Part shown: positions 8,322 to 16,822 of the stretch, in pieces
How positions within the stretch are numbered: position 1 is the first letter of the stretch
Layout: every line of letters starts with the position of its first letter
Assembly (NCBI GenBank): GCA_034439875.1
Contig: JAWXBG010000223.1
Span: forward strand, 1-64,000
Length of the DNA stretch: 64,000 nt
From: JAWXBG01 sp034439875
Lineage (GTDB): Bacteria > Bacteroidota > Bacteroidia > Flavobacteriales_D > Sanyastnellaceae
Direction of reading: 5' to 3'
Notes under the pieces: model-generated
Databases searched by the model: none
What the model saw: the letters and a program-made list of their open reading frames with translations, nothing else
Told to the model about the DNA's origin: nothing
Program-made: the position numbers and the translations under genes

Positions 8322-9329
8322 TTACGCTTTAACCTTGGCGGCAATAGCTGCAAGAACTTCTTTTTCGATTTCCTCCATCAGTTCTGGGTTGTCGTCGAGC
8401 AATTGCTTCACGGCATCTCTACCCTGTCCGAGTTTGGTTTCTTTGTAGCTAAACCAGCTACCGCTCTTTTTCACTACGTTATAATCAACACCGAGATCGA
8501 TCAGTTCGCCCAGGCGGCTTATGCCTTGACCGAAGATGATGTCGAATTCTGCAATCCTAAATGGCGGGGCCACTTTGTTTTTCACCACTTTCACTTTTGA
8601 GCGGTTTCCTATAGCATGTTCTCCGTCTTTAATTTGTTGTGAACGACGTATGTCTAGTCGGATAGAAGCATAAAACTTTAAGGCATTACCACCTGTAGTC
8701 GTTTCAGGGTTTCCGAACATCACACCTATTTTTTCGCGGAGCTGATTGATGAAAATACAGCAGCAACCTGTTTTACTGATTGTGGCAGTAAGTTTTCGGA
8801 GCGCCTTAGACATCAAACGGGCTTGAAGACCAACCTGAGTGTCGGACATTTCGCCTTCAATTTCAGCTCTTGGAGTAAGCGCCGCAACAGAGTCGATAAC
8901 AATGAGATCAATTGCACCTGAACGAATCAGGTTGTCTGCTATTTCAAGACCTTGTTCACCGTTGTCGGGCTGCGAAATCAGAAGGTTTTCTGTGTCGACA
9001 CCCAAAGCTTCCGCATAAAACTTATCGAATGCGTGCTCTGCGTCAATAATCGCACAAATACCACCTTGTTTCTGACTTTCAGCAATAGCATGAATGGCCA
9101 AAGTGGTTTTACCAGAAGATTCTGGCCCGTATATTTCAACGATGCGGCCTTTTGGATAACCGCCAATGCCTAAGGCAATGTCGAGATTAATAGATCCTGA
9201 TGGAATTACTTCCATGGCTTCCACGGGACTGTCACCAAGCTTCATTACTGAGCCTTTGCCGTAGGTTTTTTCGAGTTTGTCGATGGCCAACTGAAGGGCC
9301 TTCAATTTTTCTTTGTTTACGTCTGACAT
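8322..9329 (-). CDS. recA: Recombinase RecA
   Basis: A 335-residue RecA, near the usual 340-350. Walker A GPESSGKTT, the EHAFDKFYAEALGVD region, Walker B LIVIDSVAALTPRAEIEGE, loop L1 and the RLMSKALRKLTATISKT segment, and the KVVKNKVAPPFRIAEFDI strand are all present. It forms ATP-dependent filaments on single-stranded DNA, catalyses strand exchange and stimulates self-cleavage of LexA-type repressors. The C-terminal acidic tail is short. The gene is single, with a terminator behind it and a 19-base palindrome in its promoter region (separate entry). Confidence 0.98.
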   Translation of the reverse strand: MSDVNKEKLKALQLAIDKLEKTYGKGSVMKLGDSPVEAMEVIPSGSINLDIALGIGGYPKGRIVEIYGPESSGKTTLAIHAIAESQKQGGICAIIDAEHAFDKFYAEALGVDTENLLISQPDNGEQGLEIADNLIRSGAIDLIVIDSVAALTPRAEIEGEMSDTQVGLQARLMSKALRKLTATISKTGCCCIFINQLREKIGVMFGNPETTTGGNALKFYASIRLDIRRSQQIKDGEHAIGNRSKVKVVKNKVAPPFRIAEFDIIFGQGISRLGELIDLGVDYNVVKKSGSWFSYKETKLGQGRDAVKQLLDDNPELMEEIEKEVLAAIAAKVKA

Positions 9330-9349
9330 GTTTGTTCTGTTTTGTGGTG

Positions 9350-9385
9350 CAAAGTATCAGTAGCAGATTGTAACCTATTTACAAT
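9350..9385 (-). promoter_or_regulatory. recA promoter region with a 19-base palindrome
   Basis: On the minus strand a TACTTTG element (9356-9350) resembles the -7 consensus with one base missing. Just upstream, 9367-9385 is a perfect interrupted palindrome ATTGTAA-N5-TTACAAT centred 47 bases before the recA start codon. Its position over the -33 region is where a repressor would act. A LexA-type operator is an inference; no operator consensus for this organism is known to me. Confidence 0.45.
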
Positions 9386-9508
9386 GCGAAAAAATCGCAT
9401 TTTTTTCTTTTTCCCTTGCGCCCCGCGAATTTATTCTGAAGGTAGTCAGGGCCGCAGAAAGTTATGAACGCGATATGAAAACCGCTTAGAAGTACTGGAA
9501 AATCTGAT

Positions 9509-9705
9509 AATACCGTATGGCTATCTACAATAGTCCAATTCCGTTTCACTCCATTAGCCTATAACAGCTACTCTAACGGCATTTACCACTTCATGTATAT
9601 AAACCCGAATCATTCGATGGAGATATCGGAGTTCATCGGCCGTGTTATGTATTCCCGCAGCGCATTACCCTCAGGTTATTCCAATGCGTACTGTAGGATG
9701 GAATA
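9509..9705 (+). repeat. Dispersed mosaic repeat, copy 1 (43-nt hairpin family)
   Basis: This fills most of the 419-base gap between recA and the small membrane protein gene. It contains the 43-nt hairpin unit at 9525-9567, a block beginning AAACCCGAATCA at 9601, and a GCGCATTA...CCAATGCG end at 9660-9688. The same blocks occur in the same order at 21614-21810 and inverted at 14104-14487. No transposase or credible coding sequence is present. The stretch 9386-9508 shows nothing recognisable. Confidence 0.8.
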
Positions 9706-9748
9706 TTTTATATTCAGAATTGGGGTAAAATCCTGTTGATATGGCGAA

Positions 9749-9976
9749 TTATGCCTGATCTCTCTTTTTGTACAAATCCTTTATAACAAGGAAAACTGCC
9801 AAGTAGGCCAGAGTGAAGAATGCAGAATAAGCAAGAGAATAATCTTTGCCTTGATATTCATATTCACCAGCCCCGTATCGCATAAAGCGGTCGAAAAGCT
9901 TGGTAGAAAGGAGATAACTCACAGTGAAAAGCACTGGTGCTATACTCAGATAGATGATGGTAAATTTTTTGCTCAT
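9749..9976 (-). CDS. Small two-helix membrane protein
   Basis: A 75-residue protein with two predicted transmembrane helices (about residues 5-25 and 47-66) joined by a polar, tyrosine-rich loop containing EYEYQGKDYS, and a basic C-terminus (KDLYKKRDQA). I do not recognise a family. Its start overlaps the stop of the yggS-like gene by four bases, so it is translationally coupled as the last gene of the serC-serA operon. It may be a membrane accessory of the operon or an unrelated passenger. Confidence 0.65.
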   Translation of the reverse strand: MSKKFTIIYLSIAPVLFTVSYLLSTKLFDRFMRYGAGEYEYQGKDYSLAYSAFFTLAYLAVFLVIKDLYKKRDQA

Positions 9977-10635
9977 TTTTTTCTCTCGCCAAAGATAGCA
10001 CTGCCTACTCTTATCATAGTACTTCCTTCTTCAATTGCTATATCCCAATCGGAACTCATGCCCATGCTGATTTCCCGGAAACTTTCGCCGAAAAGGACTT
10101 TCAGTGTATCAAATGTCTTTTTTACTTGAACAAATTCTTTGCGAATTTGATCACGGTTGTCAGTAAATGTAGCCATAGCCATAACTCCACAAATTTTTAC
10201 ATTTTTCAATTCGGCTATCGAAGTGTCATTTGCAATTTCCAATGCTTCAGATTCACTCAGACCATGTTTGGTTTCCTCTTCAGCTACATGAAGTTGAAGA
10301 AGACATTGAATCGTCCGATTACTTTTACCAGCGGCTTCATCAAGTTTAAATAGAAGTGAAGCCCTGTCGACTCCATGCACATAATGTACAAAGGGTGCAA
10401 TAAACTTTATCTTATTGCTCTGCAAATGGCCAATAAAATGCCATTCTATATCTGAAGGAAGCAGGTCTTTTTTATCGATAAATTCTTGAACATAATTTTC
10501 ACCGAAATATCTTTGACCCGCATTGTAAGCTTCAGTAATACTGAGATTTGGTTGAAGTTTAGAAACAGCAATTAATTTCACATCGGCAGGAATGCGCGCT
10601 CTTATAGAATTGAGATTGTCGGCAATGGCACTCAT
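9973..10635 (-). CDS. YggS/PLPBP family pyridoxal phosphate homeostasis protein
   Basis: A 220-residue single-domain alanine-racemase-fold protein. The PLP lysine is in KLIAVSKLQPN near residue 26; GENYVQEF, EWHFIGHLQSNK, the CGVMAMATF strand and the phosphate-binding SMGMSSDWDIAIEEGSTMIRVGSAIFG segment are all family signatures. Members bind PLP without known enzymatic turnover and buffer cellular vitamin B6 pools, affecting amino-acid metabolism. That fits a position in an operon with PLP-dependent SerC. It overlaps both the DUF1015 gene and the downstream small membrane gene by four bases. Confidence 0.93.
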   Translation of the reverse strand: MSAIADNLNSIRARIPADVKLIAVSKLQPNLSITEAYNAGQRYFGENYVQEFIDKKDLLPSDIEWHFIGHLQSNKIKFIAPFVHYVHGVDRASLLFKLDEAAGKSNRTIQCLLQLHVAEEETKHGLSESEALEIANDTSIAELKNVKICGVMAMATFTDNRDQIRKEFVQVKKTFDTLKVLFGESFREISMGMSSDWDIAIEEGSTMIRVGSAIFGERKK

Positions 10636-11855
10636 TTCAAATCGTAAATAACGAGCCCGCTCCTAAGTTTGGGTTCAATCCATGTGCTCTTTGGAGGCAT
10701 GCTGAGTTGTTCGTCGGAAATCCTTTTGAGTTCATCAATTGCAACAGGATGAAGTGCAAATCCAACTTTAAATTTCCCTTTGTCCACTGCCTGTTGAATG
10801 GCTTCCAATCCGCGGGGTCCCTCCAAAAATGAAATTCGGTTGTCGTTTTTGATGTCTTTAATTCCAAGAATCGGTATAAGTACTTTTTCGGATAATGTTT
10901 GGGCATCCAAATGCTCTAATTCCGAATTTTTCAATCGCAGGCTATACCATTTTCGTTCTATATACATCACAATTTCACCCTTTTTATAGGGTCTTTCAAG
11001 TGGTGTAGAATCTTTCACTTCGAATTCATTGCGAAGCATCTCTATAAAAGATTCTATGGAATGTCCGTTGAGCGAATTCACCAATCGGTTGAATTCATAT
11101 ATACGCACATTGGTTTCATCGAGTATGTAAGAAAGAAAGTAGTTCCATGGCTCTTCTCCTGTGTAACCCGGATTTTCACTTCTTTTTTTCAAACATAGCG
11201 AAGCACTTGAAGCACAGCGATGATGGCCATCAGCAATATACAAATCACTCATGTTTGCATAAACACCGGAAATGGCTTTTTGATCATTTTCATCATCAAT
11301 TACCCAAAGCTGATGCCGCACTTCCGTCATTTGCGTGAAGTCATATTCAGGCCGACCACTCATGTATTTTTTGCTGATGTCTTTGAGTAGAGAAGACACC
11401 CCTCCAATAAGTAAAACGGGCTCCGCATTCAAGGCTGTACTCTCAAGATACTGAGTGAAAATTTCTTGTCTTTTAGAAAGTGTTTGTTCGTGAATTTTGA
11501 TGTGACCTTTTAAATAGTCATCCACAGAAACTGCGGCAATAATCCCGTTGAAGTGATGCCCCATTTTGGTTTGACTGTACAGATAAAATGAAGCCTTTTC
11601 TTCTCTGTATAAAATATCACGACTAATGAACTCCTCGTATTTTCTACGTACCAATTCGAACCTCTGCGAACGGCTCAACTTGTGGAGTTTTTTGCTTCCA
11701 AGATCCGGGTGAATGATGTGTAGATATGAAAAAGGATTCTCAGCTAATTTTTTTCTGAGTTGAGTAGTCGAATAACTAACGTATGAACGAGATGCTACCA
11801 AATGAACTTTGTCTCTGGTAGGGCGAACGGCACAAAAGGGTTTGGCAATAGCCAT
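10632..11855 (-). CDS. DUF1015 family protein
   Basis: A 407-residue soluble protein. Its beginning (PFCAVRPTRDKVHLVASRSYVSY), the IHPDLGSK segment, an IADGHHRCASS motif near the middle and the NYFLSYILDE strand are characteristic of DUF1015 (PF06245-type annotation in many genomes, accession from memory). Biochemical function is not established. In Bacteroidota it commonly sits beside serC and serA, as here: nine bases after serA and overlapping yggS by four. The neighbourhood implies a role linked to serine or phosphoserine metabolism, which is inference only. No phosphoserine phosphatase is present in the window. Confidence 0.85.
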   Translation of the reverse strand: MAIAKPFCAVRPTRDKVHLVASRSYVSYSTTQLRKKLAENPFSYLHIIHPDLGSKKLHKLSRSQRFELVRRKYEEFISRDILYREEKASFYLYSQTKMGHHFNGIIAAVSVDDYLKGHIKIHEQTLSKRQEIFTQYLESTALNAEPVLLIGGVSSLLKDISKKYMSGRPEYDFTQMTEVRHQLWVIDDENDQKAISGVYANMSDLYIADGHHRCASSASLCLKKRSENPGYTGEEPWNYFLSYILDETNVRIYEFNRLVNSLNGHSIESFIEMLRNEFEVKDSTPLERPYKKGEIVMYIERKWYSLRLKNSELEHLDAQTLSEKVLIPILGIKDIKNDNRISFLEGPRGLEAIQQAVDKGKFKVGFALHPVAIDELKRISDEQLSMPPKSTWIEPKLRSGLVIYDLK

Positions 11856-11864
11856 TGTAAAAAT

Positions 11865-12827
11865 TTATGCCTGAATAATTTCTTTCACTTTCTCAGCGAT
11901 CTCAATACCAATTCGCTCTTGAGCCTCTGCTGTAGAAGCCCCGATATGAGGCGTTGCAATGACCATAGGATGCCCGAGAATACCTTGATCGGGAGTGGGT
12001 TCATTTTCGAACACGTCGAGTGCTACAAAACGAACGTGACCAGAATCTAAGTTAGCTTTTAAAGCCTTTTCATTGATCACACCCCCACGAGCAGTATTTA
12101 TAAGGACAACACCTTTTTTGAGTTTTTTAAATTCATCTTCACCAATTACTGCCTCGCCATTTTCTTGTTTTGGAACATGCAACGAGATAAAGTCAGACTC
12201 CATTAGCACTTGATCGACACTTACAAATGGAACTTCATAAGGAAAAGTTTTATGAGGCCCTACAGAAACCTGGACAATAGTATTCTCCGGTTTGAATTTA
12301 TCGAAGGTGATTACATTCATTCCGCAACCTAAAGCATAAGAGGCGAGGGAACGTCCGATTTTCCCAAATCCCAGAATGCCAAGGGTTTTCCCTCGTACTT
12401 CAATTCCTTTGGCATAACTTTTTTTCAAAGCGTCGAAGGATTCCGATCCTTTTTGAGGCATTTCGTGTCCGGCTTTATATGTGAATCTGGCGGCAGCAAA
12501 CATCAGCGACATCACGAGTTCTGCTACGCTTTGGCTACCGGCACCTGGTGTATTAAAAACCTTGATGCCTTTGCTTTCGGCGTATGCTTTATCGATATTA
12601 TCTATTCCAACACCACCTCGGCCTATAAAACGAAGTCCTGCACACGCGTCCAATAGATCTTTCCTCGCAGTGGTGGCACTTCTCACCAACAAACCTTCAA
12701 CTCCATTTTCGTTGATGAAATTGGCAAGTACATCTTGATTTACTTTTTCCGTAAGCACTGTGCATCCCATCTCTTCGAGAAGTCTTTTTCCTGTGGCATC
12801 AATGCCGTCGTTAGCCAGAATTTTCAT
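11865..12827 (-). CDS. serA: D-3-phosphoglycerate dehydrogenase, short form
   Basis: A 320-residue D-2-hydroxyacid dehydrogenase. The substrate domain contains VRSATTARKDLLDACAGLRF, the NAD domain starts at LGILGFGKIGRSLA, and catalytic Arg/Glu/His fall in NTARGGVINEKAL, the FENEPTPDQ region and TPHIGASTAEAQ. It lacks the C-terminal ACT domain of feedback-inhibited SerA forms, as in many Bacteroidota. Its place 15 bases after serC makes phosphoglycerate oxidation, the first step of serine biosynthesis, much the most likely reaction. Confidence 0.93.
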   Translation of the reverse strand: MKILANDGIDATGKRLLEEMGCTVLTEKVNQDVLANFINENGVEGLLVRSATTARKDLLDACAGLRFIGRGGVGIDNIDKAYAESKGIKVFNTPGAGSQSVAELVMSLMFAAARFTYKAGHEMPQKGSESFDALKKSYAKGIEVRGKTLGILGFGKIGRSLASYALGCGMNVITFDKFKPENTIVQVSVGPHKTFPYEVPFVSVDQVLMESDFISLHVPKQENGEAVIGEDEFKKLKKGVVLINTARGGVINEKALKANLDSGHVRFVALDVFENEPTPDQGILGHPMVIATPHIGASTAEAQERIGIEIAEKVKEIIQA

Positions 12828-12842
12828 TTTTTTTAATTCGGA

Positions 12843-13907
12843 TTATCCTTTGGTTCTTTCAAACTCTTTCATCACGTCTGCCAATACTTGCACACTTTCT
12901 ACTGGCAAAGCATTGTACATAGAGGCCCTGTAACCGCCTACTGATCGGTGACCGGCTATTCCACTAATTCCTGCGGCCTTCCACATTTTATCGAATTCAG
13001 CTCCGAGATTGTCGTCGTTGAGTCGGAATGTTGCATTCATCCAGGAGCGATCTTCTAGAACACTGTGGCCTTGGAACAAACTGTTTCTATCTAATTCATT
13101 GTAAAAAGCATCTTTCTTTTCTCTGTTTCGCTTTTCCATTCCCTCTAGTCCACCATTGGCTTTGATCCAGCGCAGTGTGAGCATACAGCAATATACGGCG
13201 AATACAGGTGGGGTATTGAGCATAGAATCTTTTTCTATGTGAGATTGCAGATTCAAATAAGTAGGAAGTTTGCGACCTGTTTTGCCCAGGGCATCGCGAT
13301 CAACAATGTACATCACAGTACCTGCAGGTCCCATGTTTTTCTGAGCTCCTGCGTAAATCAGTGTGAATTTGGAGGCATCGAATTTCTTCGAGAAAATATC
13401 TGAACTCATATCACAAACCAGAGGCACATCCACTTTAGGAGTATCTTGAAATTGTGTTCCGAAAATGGTATTGTTGGAAGTGTAATGCAGGTATTCATAT
13501 GGCTTGCTTAGGGCAAACGAGGGGATGTAGCTATGATTTTTGTCGGAACTGTCGCCAACAACATCCACATTACCTAGCAGTTTCGCTTCTTTTATAGCAC
13601 CTGCAGCCCAAACTCCTGTGTTGAGATATGCTACATCTCCACCTTCTTTCATGAGGTTAATGGCAGATGTATAAAAACCGAGTGTGGCACCTCCCTGCAA
13701 GTAAAGTACTTCGTAGCGCTCGGGTAGCGAAAGAATGTCCTTTACCAACTGTCTGGCTTCAGCCATTACGGCTTCAAAATTTTTGGAGCGATGCGAAATT
13801 TCTAACAACGACAGCCCCATACCATCAAAGTTTAAAAGAGCTTTAGAGGCTTCTTCTATCACCTCTTTGGGCAGAATACTTGGGCCTGCACTGAAATTAT
13901 ATACCAT
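12843..13907 (-). CDS. serC: Phosphoserine aminotransferase
   Basis: A 354-residue class V aminotransferase, near the usual 360. The start VYNFSAGPSILPKEVIEEA, the LYLQGGATLGFYTSAINLM phosphate-binding region, the PLP lysine in YAGAQKNMGPAGTVMYIV and the C-terminal GIAGHRSVGGYRASMYNALP are diagnostic. It converts 3-phosphohydroxypyruvate plus glutamate to phosphoserine. It is the first gene of an operon running serC, serA, DUF1015, yggS and the small membrane protein. Confidence 0.97.
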   Translation of the reverse strand: MVYNFSAGPSILPKEVIEEASKALLNFDGMGLSLLEISHRSKNFEAVMAEARQLVKDILSLPERYEVLYLQGGATLGFYTSAINLMKEGGDVAYLNTGVWAAGAIKEAKLLGNVDVVGDSSDKNHSYIPSFALSKPYEYLHYTSNNTIFGTQFQDTPKVDVPLVCDMSSDIFSKKFDASKFTLIYAGAQKNMGPAGTVMYIVDRDALGKTGRKLPTYLNLQSHIEKDSMLNTPPVFAVYCCMLTLRWIKANGGLEGMEKRNREKKDAFYNELDRNSLFQGHSVLEDRSWMNATFRLNDDNLGAEFDKMWKAAGISGIAGHRSVGGYRASMYNALPVESVQVLADVMKEFERTKG

Positions 13908-13989
13908 AGTCGTATTTTATGATTCGGTCGCGAAGTTATACCAATGCCACAAATAAATTATACCTATGTTATACCCATTCTGCTTATTA

Positions 13990-14103
13990 AATTGTCCAAA
14001 CTATTTTATAAACATGAAGTTGTAAATACTGTGGGAGTGGCTGTTATAGACCAATGAAGTGGAACGGAATTGGACTATTACAGATACATAAACGGTGTTA
14101 CTT
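13990..14103 (-). repeat. Mosaic repeat, copy 2b (partial)
   Basis: Contains a 43-nt hairpin unit at 14041-14083 (CTGTTATAGACCAAT / ATTGGACTATTACAG stem arms) and, read on the minus strand, the downstream block TTTACAACTTCATGTTTATA also seen after the hairpin in copy 1. It ends abruptly upstream of serC, so it is truncated. It stands head to tail behind copy 2a on the minus strand. Confidence 0.7.
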
Positions 14104-14487
14104 GATAAATGGTCCATCCTGCAAGGCGCATTGGAAGTATTTTGAACCCAGAATACGCATTGGCATTCGCTATGAAGTGCTACACCCCACAGATAGCAAG
14201 TGCTCTCGCCAGATTATTATTAGATAGTGTATATTCATACATCAAGAATAAGAATCGAGAAAGTGCTTGATATCAAAGGGGGTTAGCGCAGCAATAGATT
14301 TCCAATATGGATTCTGGGTTGAAAGTAATGCGCTGCGGATTTACGAAGGAACAATGTAATAACTCGACCATTGAATTCCCTGGTCTCCATCGAATGATTT
14401 GGGTTTATGTGCATGCATCGGTAGGTGCCGTTAGACCTAGCTGTTATAGACCGATAGAGTGAAACGGTATTGGACTAATGCAGATTC
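14104..14487 (-). repeat. Mosaic repeat, copy 2a, interrupted by a 172-bp MITE
   Basis: Read on the minus strand, the blocks follow copy 1: hairpin unit (14483-14441), the AAACCCAAATCATTCGATGG block (about 14407-14388), then GCAGCGCATTAC (14336-14325). The 172-bp MITE (14147-14318) interrupts here, and the repeat resumes with CTTCCAATGCGCCTTGCAGG down to about 14104. Removing the MITE and one TTGAA restores an uninterrupted block colinear with copies 1 and 3. The minus-strand start of the repeat overlaps the last codons of the DUF4476 gene. Confidence 0.75.
14147..14318 (+). mobile_element. 172-bp fold-back MITE, copy A (TSD TTGAA)
   Basis: Terminal inverted repeats of 17 bases: CCCAGAATACGCATTGG at the left and CCAATATGGATTCTGGG at the right. 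TTGAA is directly repeated at 14142-14146 and 14319-14323. The interior is itself an imperfect inverted repeat meeting at about GTGTATATTCATAC, so the whole element can fold into one long hairpin. It carries no coding sequence. Length is identical to the copies at 21816 and 32203. Confidence 0.85.
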
Positions 14488-15179
14488 AAGCTCACACGCG
14501 CTGATTCTCTATTGACCTTGAGAATAAAAGCGTGGAGCAACTCCGCGCGGTCGTCCAAATCATAAATAGCTGAAGAAAAACGACTCAAGACTTTCAGTTT
14601 GTTTTCTTCAGCATCCAAACGAAGAAGACAAGTGAAGAGTTGTTCAACTTTGAGGCAGCTCATCACGTCTTTTTGGAGCAGTTTTGTGAGCTTTTGAGAC
14701 TCAAATAGGGAGTTGTCGACGTCTTCCAACCACTCTTCAAATTCTTCATCAGACAATGGGTTTTCACAACCCAGCTTGCCTTCGTAATAAACACTTATTT
14801 CTGAAATCACCGCTGTTGAGTCAAATGGGACATTTTGCACATTGTTTCTGGCAACACTTTCTGCTGAAAATTGAAGTTTTGGAACCCCTTTCATTATTTG
14901 AACGAAATAGTCGGAGCGGGTATTGGGCTTTAAAGTGATCCACTGCGAAAGGCTAGAATATTTGCCGTTCACAAATTCAAACTTAATTTCTGTTTTACCC
15001 GCCTCAAGCCCTTGGAGAGTAATTGAATTGCAATAAAAATTATTGACAACTAAAGCACCAATATGCAGTTTGAAAGAGCAACTATCCGGAGCAGAAATAT
15101 TCAAAGCAGCCATTTGGGAAGATGCCGCGAAAGTGAGCTTTAAAATGACGACAAGTGATATAAGCAGTTTCTTTTTCAT
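14475..15179 (-). CDS. Secreted DUF4476-domain protein
   Basis: About 234 residues. The start is set at the ATG at 15179, which begins a signal peptide (MKKKLLISLVVILKLTFAASS); a GTG at 15206 overlapping the flippase stop is a weaker alternative. The N-terminal half is a beta-rich region. The C-terminal 90 residues (SLFESQKLTKLLQKDVMSCL through RAELLHAFILKVNRES) look like the DUF4476 helical domain of Bacteroidota secreted proteins, of unknown function. It lies directly behind the flippase gene. The TAG stop codon and the last Asn-Leu-His codons lie within the first bases of mosaic repeat copy 2a, so a repeat insertion has reshaped the C-terminus. Confidence 0.7.
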   Translation of the reverse strand: MKKKLLISLVVILKLTFAASSQMAALNISAPDSCSFKLHIGALVVNNFYCNSITLQGLEAGKTEIKFEFVNGKYSSLSQWITLKPNTRSDYFVQIMKGVPKLQFSAESVARNNVQNVPFDSTAVISEISVYYEGKLGCENPLSDEEFEEWLEDVDNSLFESQKLTKLLQKDVMSCLKVEQLFTCLLRLDAEENKLKVLSRFSSAIYDLDDRAELLHAFILKVNRESARVSLNLH

Positions 15180-15202
15180 TTCGTTTTTTATCTTTTCGGT
15201 TG

Positions 15203-16759
15203 TCACTTTAGTCTATTAAGCATATTTCGTACCAAGGGTAGATTTTTTATTTTTCCGGGAATCCACTGGAGAGGATTATTCTTTTTGCCACCCATAATAC
15301 GTGGGAAATACCAAATGATCAGAATTGTGGTGGAGAAAGTGAAAAATGCGCAGAAAATGAGAGTTAATTGGCCTTCCAATCCGATCAGGGGAGACAAATA
15401 CAATGAAATGAGGCTAAAGGTTATTACAATCCCCGAAATAATGAATGCAGGTATAAGACTGATAAAAAATTCGTCCCATTTAAAATCCACCAACGTCATG
15501 CTGAGTCGAGTATTCAGGATGAGATGAATGAATGTAGACAAACTGATTCCAATGGCGACCAATTCTTTGCTCTGAGAAGAGAAAATGGCAATAGAAAAGA
15601 TCATCAGAATGCAATACACGAATTTAATTCTAGTAGCGCGGAAGACTGCATTTTTGGCTCGTACGAGCGAATCGCTGATGCGCGCAATGGTTCGGAAGAT
15701 CACTGCAGTAAAAAGAATGCGCAATGTCAAGTGAGCTTCTGTATAAGTAGTGCCAAGAAAGAAAGTAATGACTTCCTCTGAAAATATTATTACAAAAATG
15801 GATAAGGGCATAATGAGAATTGCCATTATGGAAGTGCCTTGGAGCATGGCTTTTTTCAGGCGTTCTGTTTCATCTTGAATTTTGGACATCCCACTAAAGA
15901 GCACATTGTCTGACAGTTTTCCCATAACAGTTATGGGAAGTCCCATTACATAAGCGGATCTCTCATAGAGACCTGCTTCGTATTGAATGCGCGATGTTGG
16001 ATAGACGCCCCAAAATCGAAGGAAGAAGGGTAGAATTGTAACATCAATTTTTGTAGCCAAGTAGTTTAGCGAATTGAATAGAGAACTACCTGCTCCGTAG
16101 CCCATTAATTCGCGGGTATATTTCCATTTCCAATTCAGCGATATTTTAACTGGCTCGAAATACCAATACCCAATCGTCATCAGAATGTTTTGAGCAAACA
16201 AAGCCCAAGCGTAAGCCCAAATGCCGTATCCCAGATATGCGAGAGATAGTCCAATAATCAGATTGCCAACGACGATAGAAATGATGCTAGCCAAAAAGAA
16301 TGATTTGAACTTCATGTTTTTGATCATGATAGAACGTGGTACAGCTCCAAGAGCAGAAATCAAGAAACTGAAGCAAACAAGCTGCATAACCTCAGGCAAG
16401 TCATCCATGTGATTGATCTTTCCCAACCAACCTGCGCTTGCGTAAAAGACAATCGTAAATATTAAACCAAGAATAAATGATGTGTAGAAGGCGCCATTGA
16501 TGTGTTGCTGATGAATATCTTTCCGTTGGATGAGGGCAGGACCAACGCCCACCTGTGCGAATATTTCGGCGAAACCTAATACCCCCAATATCACCCCCAT
16601 CACAGCAAATGCTTCTACCTCTAGTATTCGGGCAAGAATCATCATGTACATTAGTTGGATAGCCACCTGCATTACCACTGTGAGCATATTCCAACTAAGT
16701 CCGCTTACAAACTGTTTGCGGAATCCTCCATTGCTTTCTGTCTTGCTATATTCGTCCAA
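15203..16759 (-). CDS. Wzx-like polysaccharide flippase (MOP superfamily)
   Basis: A 518-residue integral membrane protein with about 12-14 hydrophobic helices. The N-terminal GLSWNMLTVVMQVAIQLMYM and the ARILEVEAFAVMGVILGVLG helix pair, the FAQVGVGPALIQRKDI segment and the GAVPRSIMIKNMKF loop are typical of the lipopolysaccharide/WzxC-type exporters. It should flip undecaprenyl-linked glycans across the inner membrane; the glycan is unknown. It is not adjacent to the capsule operon at 34973. It is transcribed divergently from the lipoprotein gene at 16823. Confidence 0.88.
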   Translation of the reverse strand: MDEYSKTESNGGFRKQFVSGLSWNMLTVVMQVAIQLMYMMILARILEVEAFAVMGVILGVLGFAEIFAQVGVGPALIQRKDIHQQHINGAFYTSFILGLIFTIVFYASAGWLGKINHMDDLPEVMQLVCFSFLISALGAVPRSIMIKNMKFKSFFLASIISIVVGNLIIGLSLAYLGYGIWAYAWALFAQNILMTIGYWYFEPVKISLNWKWKYTRELMGYGAGSSLFNSLNYLATKIDVTILPFFLRFWGVYPTSRIQYEAGLYERSAYVMGLPITVMGKLSDNVLFSGMSKIQDETERLKKAMLQGTSIMAILIMPLSIFVIIFSEEVITFFLGTTYTEAHLTLRILFTAVIFRTIARISDSLVRAKNAVFRATRIKFVYCILMIFSIAIFSSQSKELVAIGISLSTFIHLILNTRLSMTLVDFKWDEFFISLIPAFIISGIVITFSLISLYLSPLIGLEGQLTLIFCAFFTFSTTILIIWYFPRIMGGKKNNPLQWIPGKIKNLPLVRNMLNRLK

Positions 16760-16822
16760 TTGGATATTTTAATTTGAACGTTCAAAATTGACCTCATATT
16801 TGGTTTATTAAACTCGAAGAGT

